Counted from the stretch's first letter, positions 8,240 through 14,688 are shown. The stretch is 18,620 nucleotides of DNA from JBBQWS01 sp038210415 (GCA_038210415.1 JBBQWS010000057.1:1-18620); one strand, 5' to 3'. A program made the numbers and translations. Notes: generated by a model not told the origin, from the letters alone.

Positions 8240-8788
8240 ATGGCGACGCGAGCAGGTGGGCGGACCCGGACACCGGCAGCACCGAGGCCGATTCCCGAGC
8301 GCAGCTCCGCGTTCGAGCACCTGACGCTGGAGTCGCTTCGCGCGTACCGCAAGGCGCTCACCGCCGAGGAGGGCCGCGTCTCGTACTGGCGGCGGCTGAT
8401 CCAGGCCCGGATCGACGTGGTAGCCGGCCTCGGCCCGCTGCCCGACCCGAACGCCCACGAGCGCCTGCGCGAGATGCTCGCCGAGGCCCGTACGTCCAGC
8501 CGCAGCGCTCTGGTCGAGGTCGTCAACGCCGACGATGTCCCGCCGCTGCCGGACCTGGCCGACCTGTGGGCCCGCCAGGTGCGCCCGCAGGACGTCGCGG
8601 AGACCGACCGGCTGCACCGCGACCTCGGGCACGCCGAGCTCCAGCTGTCCGCGTACCGCATGGCCCTGCACCGCAAGCTCGCTGCCGCGACCGCCGAGCT
8701 CATCGCGCGGTACCGGGAGAACCCGTCGCTGGCCCTCAGCGCGCTCCCGCTCGCGCCGCCCTCGCCGGGATCCCGTTCCCGAAACTGA
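8240..8788 (+). CDS. RsiG-family c-di-GMP-binding (putative anti-sigma) protein
   Basis: In Streptomyces, RsiG holds the sporulation sigma factor WhiG inactive when loaded with c-di-GMP. It does so with an antiparallel coiled coil whose two helices each carry E-x3-S-x2-R-x3-Q-x3-D. This 182-residue protein has an exact copy in helix 1: E44, S48, R51, Q55, D59. The matching stretch in helix 2 is partly eroded: E133, S137 and R140 remain, but Q and D are replaced by H144 and A148. A short N-terminal helix (HLTLESLRAYRKAL, 27-40) and a terminal AELIARYRENP segment also resemble RsiG as I remember it. The ATG has GAAGG (8228-8232) 7 bases upstream. No sigma factor gene is present here, so the partner is unknown; an ordinary coiled-coil role remains possible. 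crp follows 45 bases after its stop. Confidence 0.8.
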   Translation: MATRAGGRTRTPAAPRPIPERSSAFEHLTLESLRAYRKALTAEEGRVSYWRRLIQARIDVVAGLGPLPDPNAHERLREMLAEARTSSRSALVEVVNADDVPPLPDLADLWARQVRPQDVAETDRLHRDLGHAELQLSAYRMALHRKLAAATAELIARYRENPSLALSALPLAPPSPGSRSRN

Positions 8789-8821
8789 GCGCCTACCTGC
8801 CCGCTGGCGGCGCTGAGGCGG

Positions 8822-8827
8822 CAGACT
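8822..8827 (+). promoter_or_regulatory. Candidate -10 element of a leaderless crp promoter
   Basis: CAGACT ends exactly 6 bases before the GTG at 8834, the same geometry as several other genes here. It argues for 8834 over the in-frame GTG at 8828, which directly abuts the hexamer. No Shine-Dalgarno site is seen before either codon. Confidence 0.35.
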
Positions 8828-8833
8828 GTGCCC

Positions 8834-9517
8834 GTGACTGACGACGTACTCTTCGAAGCGCCTTTGTTTTCCGCCCTCGACGAGGAGCCCGCGGCCGCAC
8901 TGCTCGCCACGATGGGCAAGGTCAACCTGCCCAGGGGAGACGTCCTGTTCTCCGAGGGCGACCCCGGCGACCGGCTGTACGTGATCACCGAGGGCAAGAT
9001 CAAGCTCGGGGCTACCTCGAGCGACGGACGCGAGACTCTGCTCGCGATCCTCGGCCCCGGCGAGATGTTCGGCGAGCTTTCGCTCTTCGACCCTGGACCC
9101 CGCACGGCCACGGCCACCGCCCTCACCGATGCGTCGCTCGTCGGGCTCGGCAACGCCGACCTGATGCCCTGGCTGACCGGACGCCCCGAGGTGGCCGTGT
9201 CGTTGTTGGGCGCACTGGCCCGAAGGTTGCGGCGCACCAACGACGCCATGGCCGACCTCGTGTTCAGCGACGTGCCCGGGCGCGTCGCCAAGGCCCTGCT
9301 CGACCTCGCCGCGAAGTTCGGGGTGGAGGCCGACGACGGCAGCGTGCACGTCGTGCACGACCTGACGCAGGAGGAGCTCGCGCAGCTCGTCGGCGCCTCC
9401 CGGGAGACGGTCAACAAGGCGCTGGCGGACTTCCAGAACCGGGGCTGGCTGCGGCTCGAGCAGCGCGGAGTCGACCTGCTGGACGTCGAGCGGCTTGAGC
9501 GCCGCGCGTCGAGCTAG
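8834..9517 (+). CDS. crp: cAMP receptor protein, CRP/FNR family transcriptional regulator
   Basis: This 227-residue regulator is very close to actinobacterial Crp (Mtb Rv3676, 224 residues), a global cAMP-responsive activator/repressor. Residues about 10-115 form the cyclic-nucleotide-binding beta-roll. Its phosphate-binding cassette reads FGELSLFDPGPRTAT, with E81, R90 and T91 at the expected places. A long dimer helix (about 117-145) follows, then the winged helix-turn-helix TQEELAQLVGASRETVNKALADF (178-200). LVFSDVPGRVAKALLDLA links the domains as in orthologs. The GTG at 8834 aligns with family N-termini (MTDDVL); GTG 8828 would add two residues. Its TAG stop overlaps the stop of the convergent MBL gene in a shared CTAG. 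Confidence 0.96.
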   Translation: MTDDVLFEAPLFSALDEEPAAALLATMGKVNLPRGDVLFSEGDPGDRLYVITEGKIKLGATSSDGRETLLAILGPGEMFGELSLFDPGPRTATATALTDASLVGLGNADLMPWLTGRPEVAVSLLGALARRLRRTNDAMADLVFSDVPGRVAKALLDLAAKFGVEADDGSVHVVHDLTQEELAQLVGASRETVNKALADFQNRGWLRLEQRGVDLLDVERLERRASS

Positions 9518-10278
9518 TCGCGCTGCCCGAGGTACTCCAGCTGGGCCAGCACGTTCAGCTCGGCGGCCGGCCACAGCACCGGGTCGACGTCCGCGTAGAC
9601 CACGGCAACGACCTCGGCCGGGGTCCGGGCTCCTGCGGCCAGCGCCTGCTCGACCTGGGCAAGCCGGCTGACCCGGTGCGCGAGGCAGCCCGCAACCACG
9701 GCCGCCGGGTCGGTGACCAGCGGTCCGTGCCCCGGCAGGATCGTACGCACGGTGCCGGCCGCGGCGAGGGCGGCGAGCCGGTCGAGCGACGCGAGGTAGT
9801 CGCCGAGCCGACCGTCGGGGTGGGCGACGAGCGTGCTGCCCCGGCCGAGAACCGTGTCACCGGTGAGCAGCGCCCCTTCCGCCGGGAGCAGGAACGACAA
9901 CGAGTCCGAGGTGTGCCCCGGCGTGCTGACCACCCGGATCTCGAGGCCGCCGACCGTGATCGTGGAACCGCCGGTCAGCCCCTCGTCGCCGAGCCGGTGC
10001 ACAGGGTCGAGCGCCCGAACCGGCGCCCTGGTGAGGGCGGCCAAGGTCCCGGCTCCCTCCGCGTGGTCCGGGTGCCCGTGGGTCAGCAGGATCTGCCGCA
10101 CCGTCACGCCTGCCGCGACCGCGACCCGGAGCACCGACGCGAGGTGTCCCGGGTCGTCCGGACCGGGGTCGACGACAACGGCGTCGGACGATCCGGGCTC
10201 GGAGAGCAGCCAGGTGTTCGTCCCGTCCAGCGTCATCGGGCCCGGGTTGGGCGCCAGGACGAGCCGGGCCCGGCTCAC
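9514..10278 (-). CDS. MBL-fold metallo-hydrolase (LACTB2-like)
   Basis: The 254-residue protein has the full metallo-beta-lactamase metal set: THGHPDH (H67, H69, D71, H72), GHTSDS (H122), TGDTV (D141) and GHGP (H184). The N-terminal NPGPMTLDGTNTWLL and the C-terminal helical region typical of LACTB2-like hydrolases are present. The substrate is not evident; relatives include nucleases and thioester hydrolases. The Mtb counterpart is Rv3677c. The GTG at 10278 overlaps the stop of the upstream NUDIX gene (GTGA), so the two are translationally coupled. An in-frame extension upstream of 10278 only overlaps NUDIX and is rejected. The 3' end overlaps crp by 4 bases. Confidence 0.94.
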   Translation of the reverse strand: MSRARLVLAPNPGPMTLDGTNTWLLSEPGSSDAVVVDPGPDDPGHLASVLRVAVAAGVTVRQILLTHGHPDHAEGAGTLAALTRAPVRALDPVHRLGDEGLTGGSTITVGGLEIRVVSTPGHTSDSLSFLLPAEGALLTGDTVLGRGSTLVAHPDGRLGDYLASLDRLAALAAAGTVRTILPGHGPLVTDPAAVVAGCLAHRVSRLAQVEQALAAGARTPAEVVAVVYADVDPVLWPAAELNVLAQLEYLGQRD

Positions 10279-10787
10279 GGGCGGATCGGCTCGAGGCTGC
10301 GACCGAGCGAGGCCGTGAGTACGGCGGCGACGTCGGCGTACTCGGCCAGCTCGCGCAGGACGACGAGGGTGGGCAGCATGAGCGGCAGCTCGCCGCGGCC
10401 GAAGAGCTCGACCGCGTGAGCCGGGCCCAGCCACGCGACGTGGTCCATCTCGGTGCCGTGCGGCGAAGGTTCCTGATTCGAGGGCAGGGCGGCGACGAAG
10501 AACGTAGTGTCGTAACGGCGGACCTCTCCGGCTGGTGTGACCCACCGGGCCCACGGCCGGAGGTCGTCCCTTCGAAGAACCACGCCGGTCTCCTCGAGGG
10601 TCTCGCGGACGGCCGTGTCGTACGCGTCGGTGTCGTGCTCCTCTCGCGCGCCGCCGGGGAACACGTACATGCCCGCCGCGAAGACCATCGTCGGGGGGCG
10701 ACGCTGCACGAACACGCTGTAGCCGACTGGATCCGGACGCATCAGCACCATGGTGGACGCCTGGCGAACCGAGACCGGGTGGGACAT
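10275..10787 (-). CDS. NUDIX hydrolase (NUDT19-like)
   Basis: The 170-residue protein has a NUDIX fold with PGGAREEHD (44-52) and the catalytic helix VRETLEETGV (60-69). The upstream VQRRPPTMVFAAGMYVFPGG segment, with an aromatic pair before the box, resembles NUDT19-like or acyl-CoA-directed NUDIX proteins. The substrate is not proven. An alternative reading is a general nucleotide-sugar or CoA-derivative hydrolase. The ATG at 10787 is preceded by TAGGGT with a 6-base gap on the minus strand. It is the first gene of a two-gene unit with the MBL hydrolase (4-base overlap) and is divergent from the MerR-type gene 37 bases away. Confidence 0.9.
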   Translation of the reverse strand: MSHPVSVRQASTMVLMRPDPVGYSVFVQRRPPTMVFAAGMYVFPGGAREEHDTDAYDTAVRETLEETGVVLRRDDLRPWARWVTPAGEVRRYDTTFFVAALPSNQEPSPHGTEMDHVAWLGPAHAVELFGRGELPLMLPTLVVLRELAEYADVAAVLTASLGRSLEPIRP

Positions 10788-10793
10788 GCTCCG

Positions 10794-10799
10794 ACCCTA
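10794..10799 (-). promoter_or_regulatory. Candidate -10 element of the NUDIX-MBL promoter (leaderless)
   Basis: Minus-strand TAGGGT ends 6 bases before the ATG at 10787. The whole divergent gap to the MerR-type gene is only 37 bp, so a regulator binding here would affect both genes. Confidence 0.4.
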
Positions 10800-10824
10800 G
10801 ATCGTCATCGGGAAGCTGGTACGG

Positions 10825-11463
10825 GTGAATTACACGATCGGCGAGTTGGCCGGCCACGCGGGCCTGACCGTGCGCAACGTCAGGGCATACCAGTCCCGGG
10901 GGCTGATGTCGCCGCCAGCCATGAGGGGCCGGGTCGGCTACTACGACGGCCGCCACCTGGCCCAGCTGCGTCTGGTCACCCAGCTCCAGGGCGAGGGGTT
11001 CAACCTCGCTGCGATCAAGAGGGTCTCCGAGAGCACCTTCGGGGCCGACGTGATCTGGGCCGACCTGACGCCCGAGGCCCAGCAGGTCCTCGGACGTCGC
11101 CCGCGGACCGTGGAGATGTTCGCGTGCAACGGGATCCTCCAGCGGTCGCAGAACGGCACCCTGCAGGGGCTGGTGGTCCACCGGCCGCTGTTCTGGGACC
11201 TCGTCGGCGAGGGGCTGCCGGTCGAGGAGATCGTCAACCTGCTGGAGGCCACCACCCGGGCGAGCTCGGCGTTGGCGACCGACTACGCCGAGCAGGTCAG
11301 GTCGGTCGTGGTCCGGGTCGCCGAGTCGCAGCGCGACGACACCGACCCGCCGGTGAACCACGATGCGCTGGTGACCGCGGCGGTGAAGCTGCTGACGTCG
11401 TTCTTCGGCGCGTCGGTCGGCTATCACACGCTCGCGGGCAAGCCCGCCCGCACGACCAGCTAG
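10825..11463 (+). CDS. MerR-type helix-turn-helix transcriptional regulator
   Basis: Residues 3-70 form a MerR DNA-binding domain: YTIGELAGHAGLTVRNVRAYQSRGLMSPP, then the wing residues RGRVGYYDGRHLAQLRLVTQLQGEGFNLAAIKRV. The remaining 140 residues are not a metal-binding MerR tail; I recognise no effector domain, only mixed helical sequence ending in a hydrophobic AAVKLLTSFFGASVGYHTLAG. The sensed signal is unknown. GTG 10825 is the only start that keeps the full helix-turn-helix; GGAAG lies about 10 bases upstream. It is divergent from the NUDIX-MBL unit, a natural candidate target. Its TAG stop overlaps the RidA-like stop in a CTAG. Confidence 0.88.
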   Translation: MNYTIGELAGHAGLTVRNVRAYQSRGLMSPPAMRGRVGYYDGRHLAQLRLVTQLQGEGFNLAAIKRVSESTFGADVIWADLTPEAQQVLGRRPRTVEMFACNGILQRSQNGTLQGLVVHRPLFWDLVGEGLPVEEIVNLLEATTRASSALATDYAEQVRSVVVRVAESQRDDTDPPVNHDALVTAAVKLLTSFFGASVGYHTLAGKPARTTS

Positions 11464-11921
11464 CGGACCTCGACGACCAGCTCGACCTCGACGGGCGCGT
11501 CGAGCGGGAGGACGGCCACACCCACAGCGCTCCGGGCGTGCTGCCCCGCCGGACCGAAGACCTCGCCCAGCAGCTCGCTGGCTCCGTTGACCACGCCCGG
11601 CTGCCCGGTGAAGTCCGGTGCGGACGCGACAAAGCCGACCACCTTGACGACCCGGACGACCTGGCCGAGGCCGCCGACCAGCGCGGCGACTGCGGCCAGC
11701 CCGTTGAGGGCGCAGGTGCGGGCGAGCTCCTTGGCCTGCTCCGCCGACACCTCGGCGCCGACCTTGCCGGTCGCCGGCAGGGCGCCGCCGACGAAGGGCA
11801 GCTGACCGGACGTGAACACCAGCGAGCCCGACCGCACGGCCGGGAGGTAGGCGGCGACCGGGGCGGCCACGGTTGGCAGCACCAGCCCGAGGTCGGCGAG
11901 CCGCTCCTCGGGCGTGCTCAT
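11460..11921 (-). CDS. RidA family (YjgF/YER057c/UK114) protein
   Basis: RidA proteins hydrolyse reactive enamine/imine intermediates, protecting PLP enzymes. The 153-residue sequence has SLVFTSGQLPFVGGALPATGKVG (33-55), the central helix with CALNGLAAVAAL, and the conserved core around R130 in ARSAVGVAVLPLDAPVEVE, which carries the catalytic arginine and the C-terminal strand. The length fits the longer actinobacterial subgroup (Mtb Rv3678c, about 150) rather than the 128-residue E. coli RidA, so the substrate may differ. The ATG at 11921 overlaps the DUF4177 stop (ATGA), so both are made from one transcript. The 3' end overlaps the MerR-type gene by 4 bases. Confidence 0.92.
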   Translation of the reverse strand: MSTPEERLADLGLVLPTVAAPVAAYLPAVRSGSLVFTSGQLPFVGGALPATGKVGAEVSAEQAKELARTCALNGLAAVAALVGGLGQVVRVVKVVGFVASAPDFTGQPGVVNGASELLGEVFGPAGQHARSAVGVAVLPLDAPVEVELVVEVR

Positions 11922-12073
11922 GCGACCGGACGTTTGAGGTAGGCCACGAGCTGCTCGCTGTTCGGGCCGGGCACCACCTGGACGAGCTCCCAGCCGTCCG
12001 AGCCCCAGTTGTCGAGGATCTGCTTGGTCGCGTGCACCAGCAGCGGCACCGTCACGTACTCCCACTTGGTCAT
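11918..12073 (-). CDS. DUF4177 small protein
   Basis: This 51-residue protein starts MTKWEYVTVPLL and contains the family hallmark LDNWGSDGWELVQVVPG (20-36), ending LVAYLKRPVA. DUF4177 proteins are tiny and of unknown function; an equivalent (Rv3678A) sits before the RidA gene in Mtb, so the linkage is conserved. The frame is intact with GC-ending codons. The TGA stop overlaps the RidA ATG by 4 bases. No Shine-Dalgarno site is present; a TAGGTT hexamer ends 6 bases before the ATG, so translation is probably leaderless. The upstream 21 bp are an imperfect tandem copy of the promoter/start region. Confidence 0.88.
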   Translation of the reverse strand: MTKWEYVTVPLLVHATKQILDNWGSDGWELVQVVPGPNSEQLVAYLKRPVA

Positions 12074-12110
12074 GCGGGAAACCTAGCGCTTCATCCCGGA
12101 AACCTAGCGC
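12069..12110 (-). repeat. Tandem 21-bp duplication of a promoter/start module before the DUF4177 gene
   Basis: On the minus strand two 21-base units lie head to tail (12110-12090 and 12089-12069). They share GCGCTAGGTTTCC exactly and match at 18 of 21 positions by eye. Each unit contains TAGGTT, a 6-base gap and an ATG. The proximal ATG starts the DUF4177 gene; the distal one opens a three-codon frame (Met-Lys-Arg) closed by the TAG inside the proximal TAGGTT. The period equals two helical turns. Confidence 0.75.
12080..12085 (-). promoter_or_regulatory. Candidate -10 element of the DUF4177-RidA promoter
   Basis: Minus-strand TAGGTT ends 6 bases before the ATG at 12073, the geometry of leaderless genes. 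An identical hexamer at 12106-12101 is 21 bp upstream with its own ATG at 12094. Confidence 0.45.
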
Positions 12111-12169
12111 GTGACGGGGGGCACAGGGCCGGCAGCCCGGTCTGGCACGCAGCTGGCCTTCGGTCGTTC

Positions 12170-12175
12170 TAGTGT
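12170..12175 (+). promoter_or_regulatory. Candidate -10 element of the ATPase operon
   Basis: TAGTGT ends 7 bases before the ATG at 12183. The AGGGG between them is too close to the ATG to act as a normal Shine-Dalgarno site, so a leaderless start is favoured. Confidence 0.4.
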
Positions 12176-12182
12176 CAGGGGT

Positions 12183-13190
12183 ATGCCTCCGTCCCGGCGC
12201 AGCGCGCCCGGCACCTCCGACTGGGAGGGTGTCCGTCTCCACGTCGTCAGCGGCAAGGGCGGCACCGGCAAGACCACAGTGGCGGGTGCGCTGGCGCTGG
12301 CGCTGGCTTCCGGTGGACGCCGCACCCTGCTGCTCGAGGTCGAAGGCCGGCAGGGCATCGCGCAGCTGTTCGACACCCCTCCGCTGCCGTACGAGGAGCG
12401 CCGGATCGCCGTGGCACCCGACGGCGGTGAGGTCTACGCGTTGGCCGTCGACGCCGAGGAGGCCCTGCTCGAGTACCTCGACCTCTTCTACCACCTGGGT
12501 CGGGCGGGGCGGGTGCTCAAGAAGATCGGGGCGATCGAGTTCGCCACGACGATCGCGCCGGGCCTGCGCGACGTGCTGCTGACCGGCAAGGCGTACGAGG
12601 CCGCCGGCCGCCGACGCTCCGGCCGCACCGAGTACGACGCCATCGTCCTCGATGCCCCGCCCACCGGCCGCATCACCCGGTTCCTCAACGTCAACCACGA
12701 GGTCGCAGGCCTGGCGCGGGTCGGACCGATCCGCTCCCAGTCCGACTCGATCATGCGGCTGATCCGGTCGCCGCGGACCGCGGTCCACCTGGTCACCCTG
12801 CTCGAGGAGATGCCGACCCAGGAGACCGTCGACGGCATCGACGAGCTCCACTCGGCCGACCTGCCGGTGGGTGCGGTCATCGTCAACATGATGCGACGCC
12901 CGCCGCTGCGCCCCACCGACCTCGCCCGCGCCGGAAAGGGCGAGCTCGACCCAGACGAGGTGGCTCGCGGCCTCAAGGTCGCCGGCCTGCCCTACGACGG
13001 GCTGCTCGTCGACGCCCTGCTGGGCGAGGCCGCCGGTGCCTCCGAGCGGGTCGCCATGGAGAAGCGCGAACGCCGGGTGCTGGCCAAGCTGAACCGACCG
13101 ACGTACGAGCTGCCCTGGGTGCCCGAGGGCATCGACCTGGGTGCCTTGTACGAGCTGGCCGGCCTCCTGCGGGCGGGTGGGGTGGCCTGA
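12183..13190 (+). CDS. ArsA/Get3-like ATPase, first subunit (BagA/Rv3679 type)
   Basis: This 335-residue P-loop ATPase belongs to the SIMIBI class with ArsA and Get3. It has a deviant Walker A, GKGGTGKT (24-31), including the signature lysine K25, and a switch-like LDAPPTGRITRFLNV (156-170). There is no arsenic-efflux gene or ArsA-like cysteine set nearby, so arsenite transport is unlikely. Mtb homologs Rv3679-Rv3680 have been described as Get3-like (BagA/BagB), with a link to glycerol/envelope stress as I recall. ATG 12183 is preferred over open upstream codons because it follows TAGTGT and begins just before VRLHVVSGKGG. The second ATPase gene overlaps by one base (TGATG), implying a stoichiometric complex. 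Confidence 0.9.
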   Translation: MPPSRRSAPGTSDWEGVRLHVVSGKGGTGKTTVAGALALALASGGRRTLLLEVEGRQGIAQLFDTPPLPYEERRIAVAPDGGEVYALAVDAEEALLEYLDLFYHLGRAGRVLKKIGAIEFATTIAPGLRDVLLTGKAYEAAGRRRSGRTEYDAIVLDAPPTGRITRFLNVNHEVAGLARVGPIRSQSDSIMRLIRSPRTAVHLVTLLEEMPTQETVDGIDELHSADLPVGAVIVNMMRRPPLRPTDLARAGKGELDPDEVARGLKVAGLPYDGLLVDALLGEAAGASERVAMEKRERRVLAKLNRPTYELPWVPEGIDLGALYELAGLLRAGGVA

Positions 13191-14347
13191 TGCCCGGCCC
13201 CGTGGCGTCGCTGTCCATCGACGCGATCCTCGACGACCGTGAGACCCAGATCATCATCTGCTGCGGATCCGGCGGGGTCGGCAAGACCACCACTGCCGCG
13301 GCCCTGGCCCTGCGGGCGGCCGAACGCGGGCGGGCCGTGTGCGTCCTGACCATCGACCCGGCCCGCCGGCTCGCCCAGTCGATGGGGCTGACCCAGCTCG
13401 ACAACTCGCCTCGTCGGGTGCCCGGTGTCGGCGCGGAGTCCGGGGGCTCACTGTTCGCGATGATGCTCGACATGAAGCGCACGTTCGACGAGATCGTCGA
13501 GCAGCACGCCGACCCCGAACGCGCGGCGGCGATCCTGGCGAACCCGTTCTACCAGTCGCTGTCGTCCTCGTTCGCGGGCACCCAGGAGTACATGGCGATG
13601 GAGAAGCTCGGCCAGCTACGAGCGGAGATCGACCAGGACCACAGCACCCGGCCCTGGGACCTCATCGTGGTCGACACTCCCCCGTCGCGCTCGGCACTGG
13701 ACTTCCTAGACGCCCCGAAACGGCTCGGCTCGTTCCTCGACGGCCGGTTCATCAAGATCCTGCTGGCGCCGGCCAAAGTCGGCGGCAAGGCCTACCTCAA
13801 GGTGTTCACAGCGGGGCTGGGCGCAGTGACCGGCGTGCTGTCGAAGGTGCTAGGCGCCCAGGTCCTGACCGACCTCCAGACGTTCGTCGCGGCCATCGAC
13901 TCGACATTCGGTGGCTTCCGCGAGCGGGCCGACCAGACGTACGCGCTGCTGCAGGCCCCGGGCACCGAGTTCATCGTGGTCGCCGCCCCGGAGCCCGACG
14001 CGCTCCGGGAGGCCGCGTACTTCGTCGAACGACTCGCCGAGGACTCGATGCCGCTGGCCGGCCTGGTGCTGAACCGGGTCACCCGCACACCGGCTCCGGA
14101 CCTCTCGGCCGAGCGGGCCCTGGGTGGGGCGGAGCTGCTCGACGAGTTTGCCGAGAACCCGCTCGCCGCAGGGCTGCTCCGGCTGCACGCCGAACGCATG
14201 CAACGGATCACCCGAGAGCGGCACCTCGTGCGCGGGTTCACGTCGGCCTTCCCCCGGGTCCGGGTCGCCGAGGCTTCCGCCCTCGACTCCGACGTGCACG
14301 ACCTCGACGGGCTCCGTGCCATCGGTCAGTGGCTGGCCGCCGACTAG
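13190..14347 (+). CDS. ArsA/Get3-like ATPase, second subunit (BagB/Rv3680 type)
   Basis: The 385-residue partner ATPase has a P-loop GSGGVGKTT (26-34), with the normal K32-T33 but S27 where the intradimer signature lysine of ArsA/Get3 would be. It also has VLTIDPARRLAQSMGL (53-68), a long helical insertion (DMKRTFDEIVEQHAD and following) and VVDTPPSRSALDFLDAP. A glycine/alanine-rich segment (KVGGKAYLKVFTAGLGAVTGVLSKVLGAQ) lies where Get3 proteins keep a hydrophobic client region. The length matches Rv3680 (386). Its ATG shares an A with the stop of the first ATPase. Different lengths and P-loops suggest an asymmetric heterodimer. The stop lies 13 bases from the convergent WhiB gene. Confidence 0.9.
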   Translation: MPGPVASLSIDAILDDRETQIIICCGSGGVGKTTTAAALALRAAERGRAVCVLTIDPARRLAQSMGLTQLDNSPRRVPGVGAESGGSLFAMMLDMKRTFDEIVEQHADPERAAAILANPFYQSLSSSFAGTQEYMAMEKLGQLRAEIDQDHSTRPWDLIVVDTPPSRSALDFLDAPKRLGSFLDGRFIKILLAPAKVGGKAYLKVFTAGLGAVTGVLSKVLGAQVLTDLQTFVAAIDSTFGGFRERADQTYALLQAPGTEFIVVAAPEPDALREAAYFVERLAEDSMPLAGLVLNRVTRTPAPDLSAERALGGAELLDEFAENPLAAGLLRLHAERMQRITRERHLVRGFTSAFPRVRVAEASALDSDVHDLDGLRAIGQWLAAD

Positions 14348-14360
14348 GGCCGGCCGCCGG

Positions 14361-14669
14361 CTAGCCGACTTCGAACAGCTCCGGGTGCACGGCCTGTTCG
14401 TAGTCGTCCCGTGCTGTCTGCAGCAGGTGCCGCCACGAGCTGACGTTCGGCCGACGGCGCAGCAGGGCTCGTCGCTCGCGTTCGGTCAGACCCCCCCACA
14501 CGCCGAACTCGATGTTGTTGTCGAGAGCGTCTGCCAGGCACTCCGTGCGCACCGGGCAACCCAGGCACACGGCCTTGGCGCGGTTCTGCGCAGCCCCCTG
14601 TACGAACAGCGTGTCCGGGTCGGTCACGAGACACCCTGCCTGAGCTGTCCAGTCTTTGATCCATCCCAT
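14361..14669 (-). CDS. wblA: WhiB-family [4Fe-4S] transcription factor (WhiB4/WblA type)
   Basis: This 102-residue protein carries the WhiB cluster ligands C13, C35, C38 and C44 (C-x21-C-x2-C-x5-C), the turn EFGVWGGLTERERRALL (54-70) and a basic C-terminal segment. WhiB proteins bind an oxygen/NO-sensitive cluster and act with the primary sigma factor. The position, next to the class A PBP and the ATPase pair, matches Mtb whiB4 and Streptomyces wblA, a repressor-like regulator of development, antibiotic production and redox genes. The ATG at 14669 gives MGWIKDWTAQAGC; an open extension up to 14732 crosses the upstream palindrome and is not family-like. A perfect inverted repeat 20 bases upstream may be its operator. 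Calling it wblA rather than whiB4 depends on the lineage. Confidence 0.92.
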   Translation of the reverse strand: MGWIKDWTAQAGCLVTDPDTLFVQGAAQNRAKAVCLGCPVRTECLADALDNNIEFGVWGGLTERERRALLRRRPNVSSWRHLLQTARDDYEQAVHPELFEVG

Positions 14670-14688
14670 GCGCGCAACGTACGTACGC

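Noticed and set aside
11922..12851. In-frame upstream extension of the RidA frame on the minus strand
   Set aside because: It runs antisense through the DUF4177 and ATPase genes, and the family start is the ATG at 11921.
12183..14347. Arsenical resistance operon
   Set aside because: There are no arsB, arsR, arsC or arsD genes; the pair matches the conserved Get3-like ATPases next to whiB4/wblA.
14349..14361. GCCGGC-C-GCCGGC between the second ATPase and WhiB genes as a bidirectional terminator
   Set aside because: The stem is only about 5 bp with a 3-base loop and no U-run on either strand, and such motifs are common by chance at this base composition.
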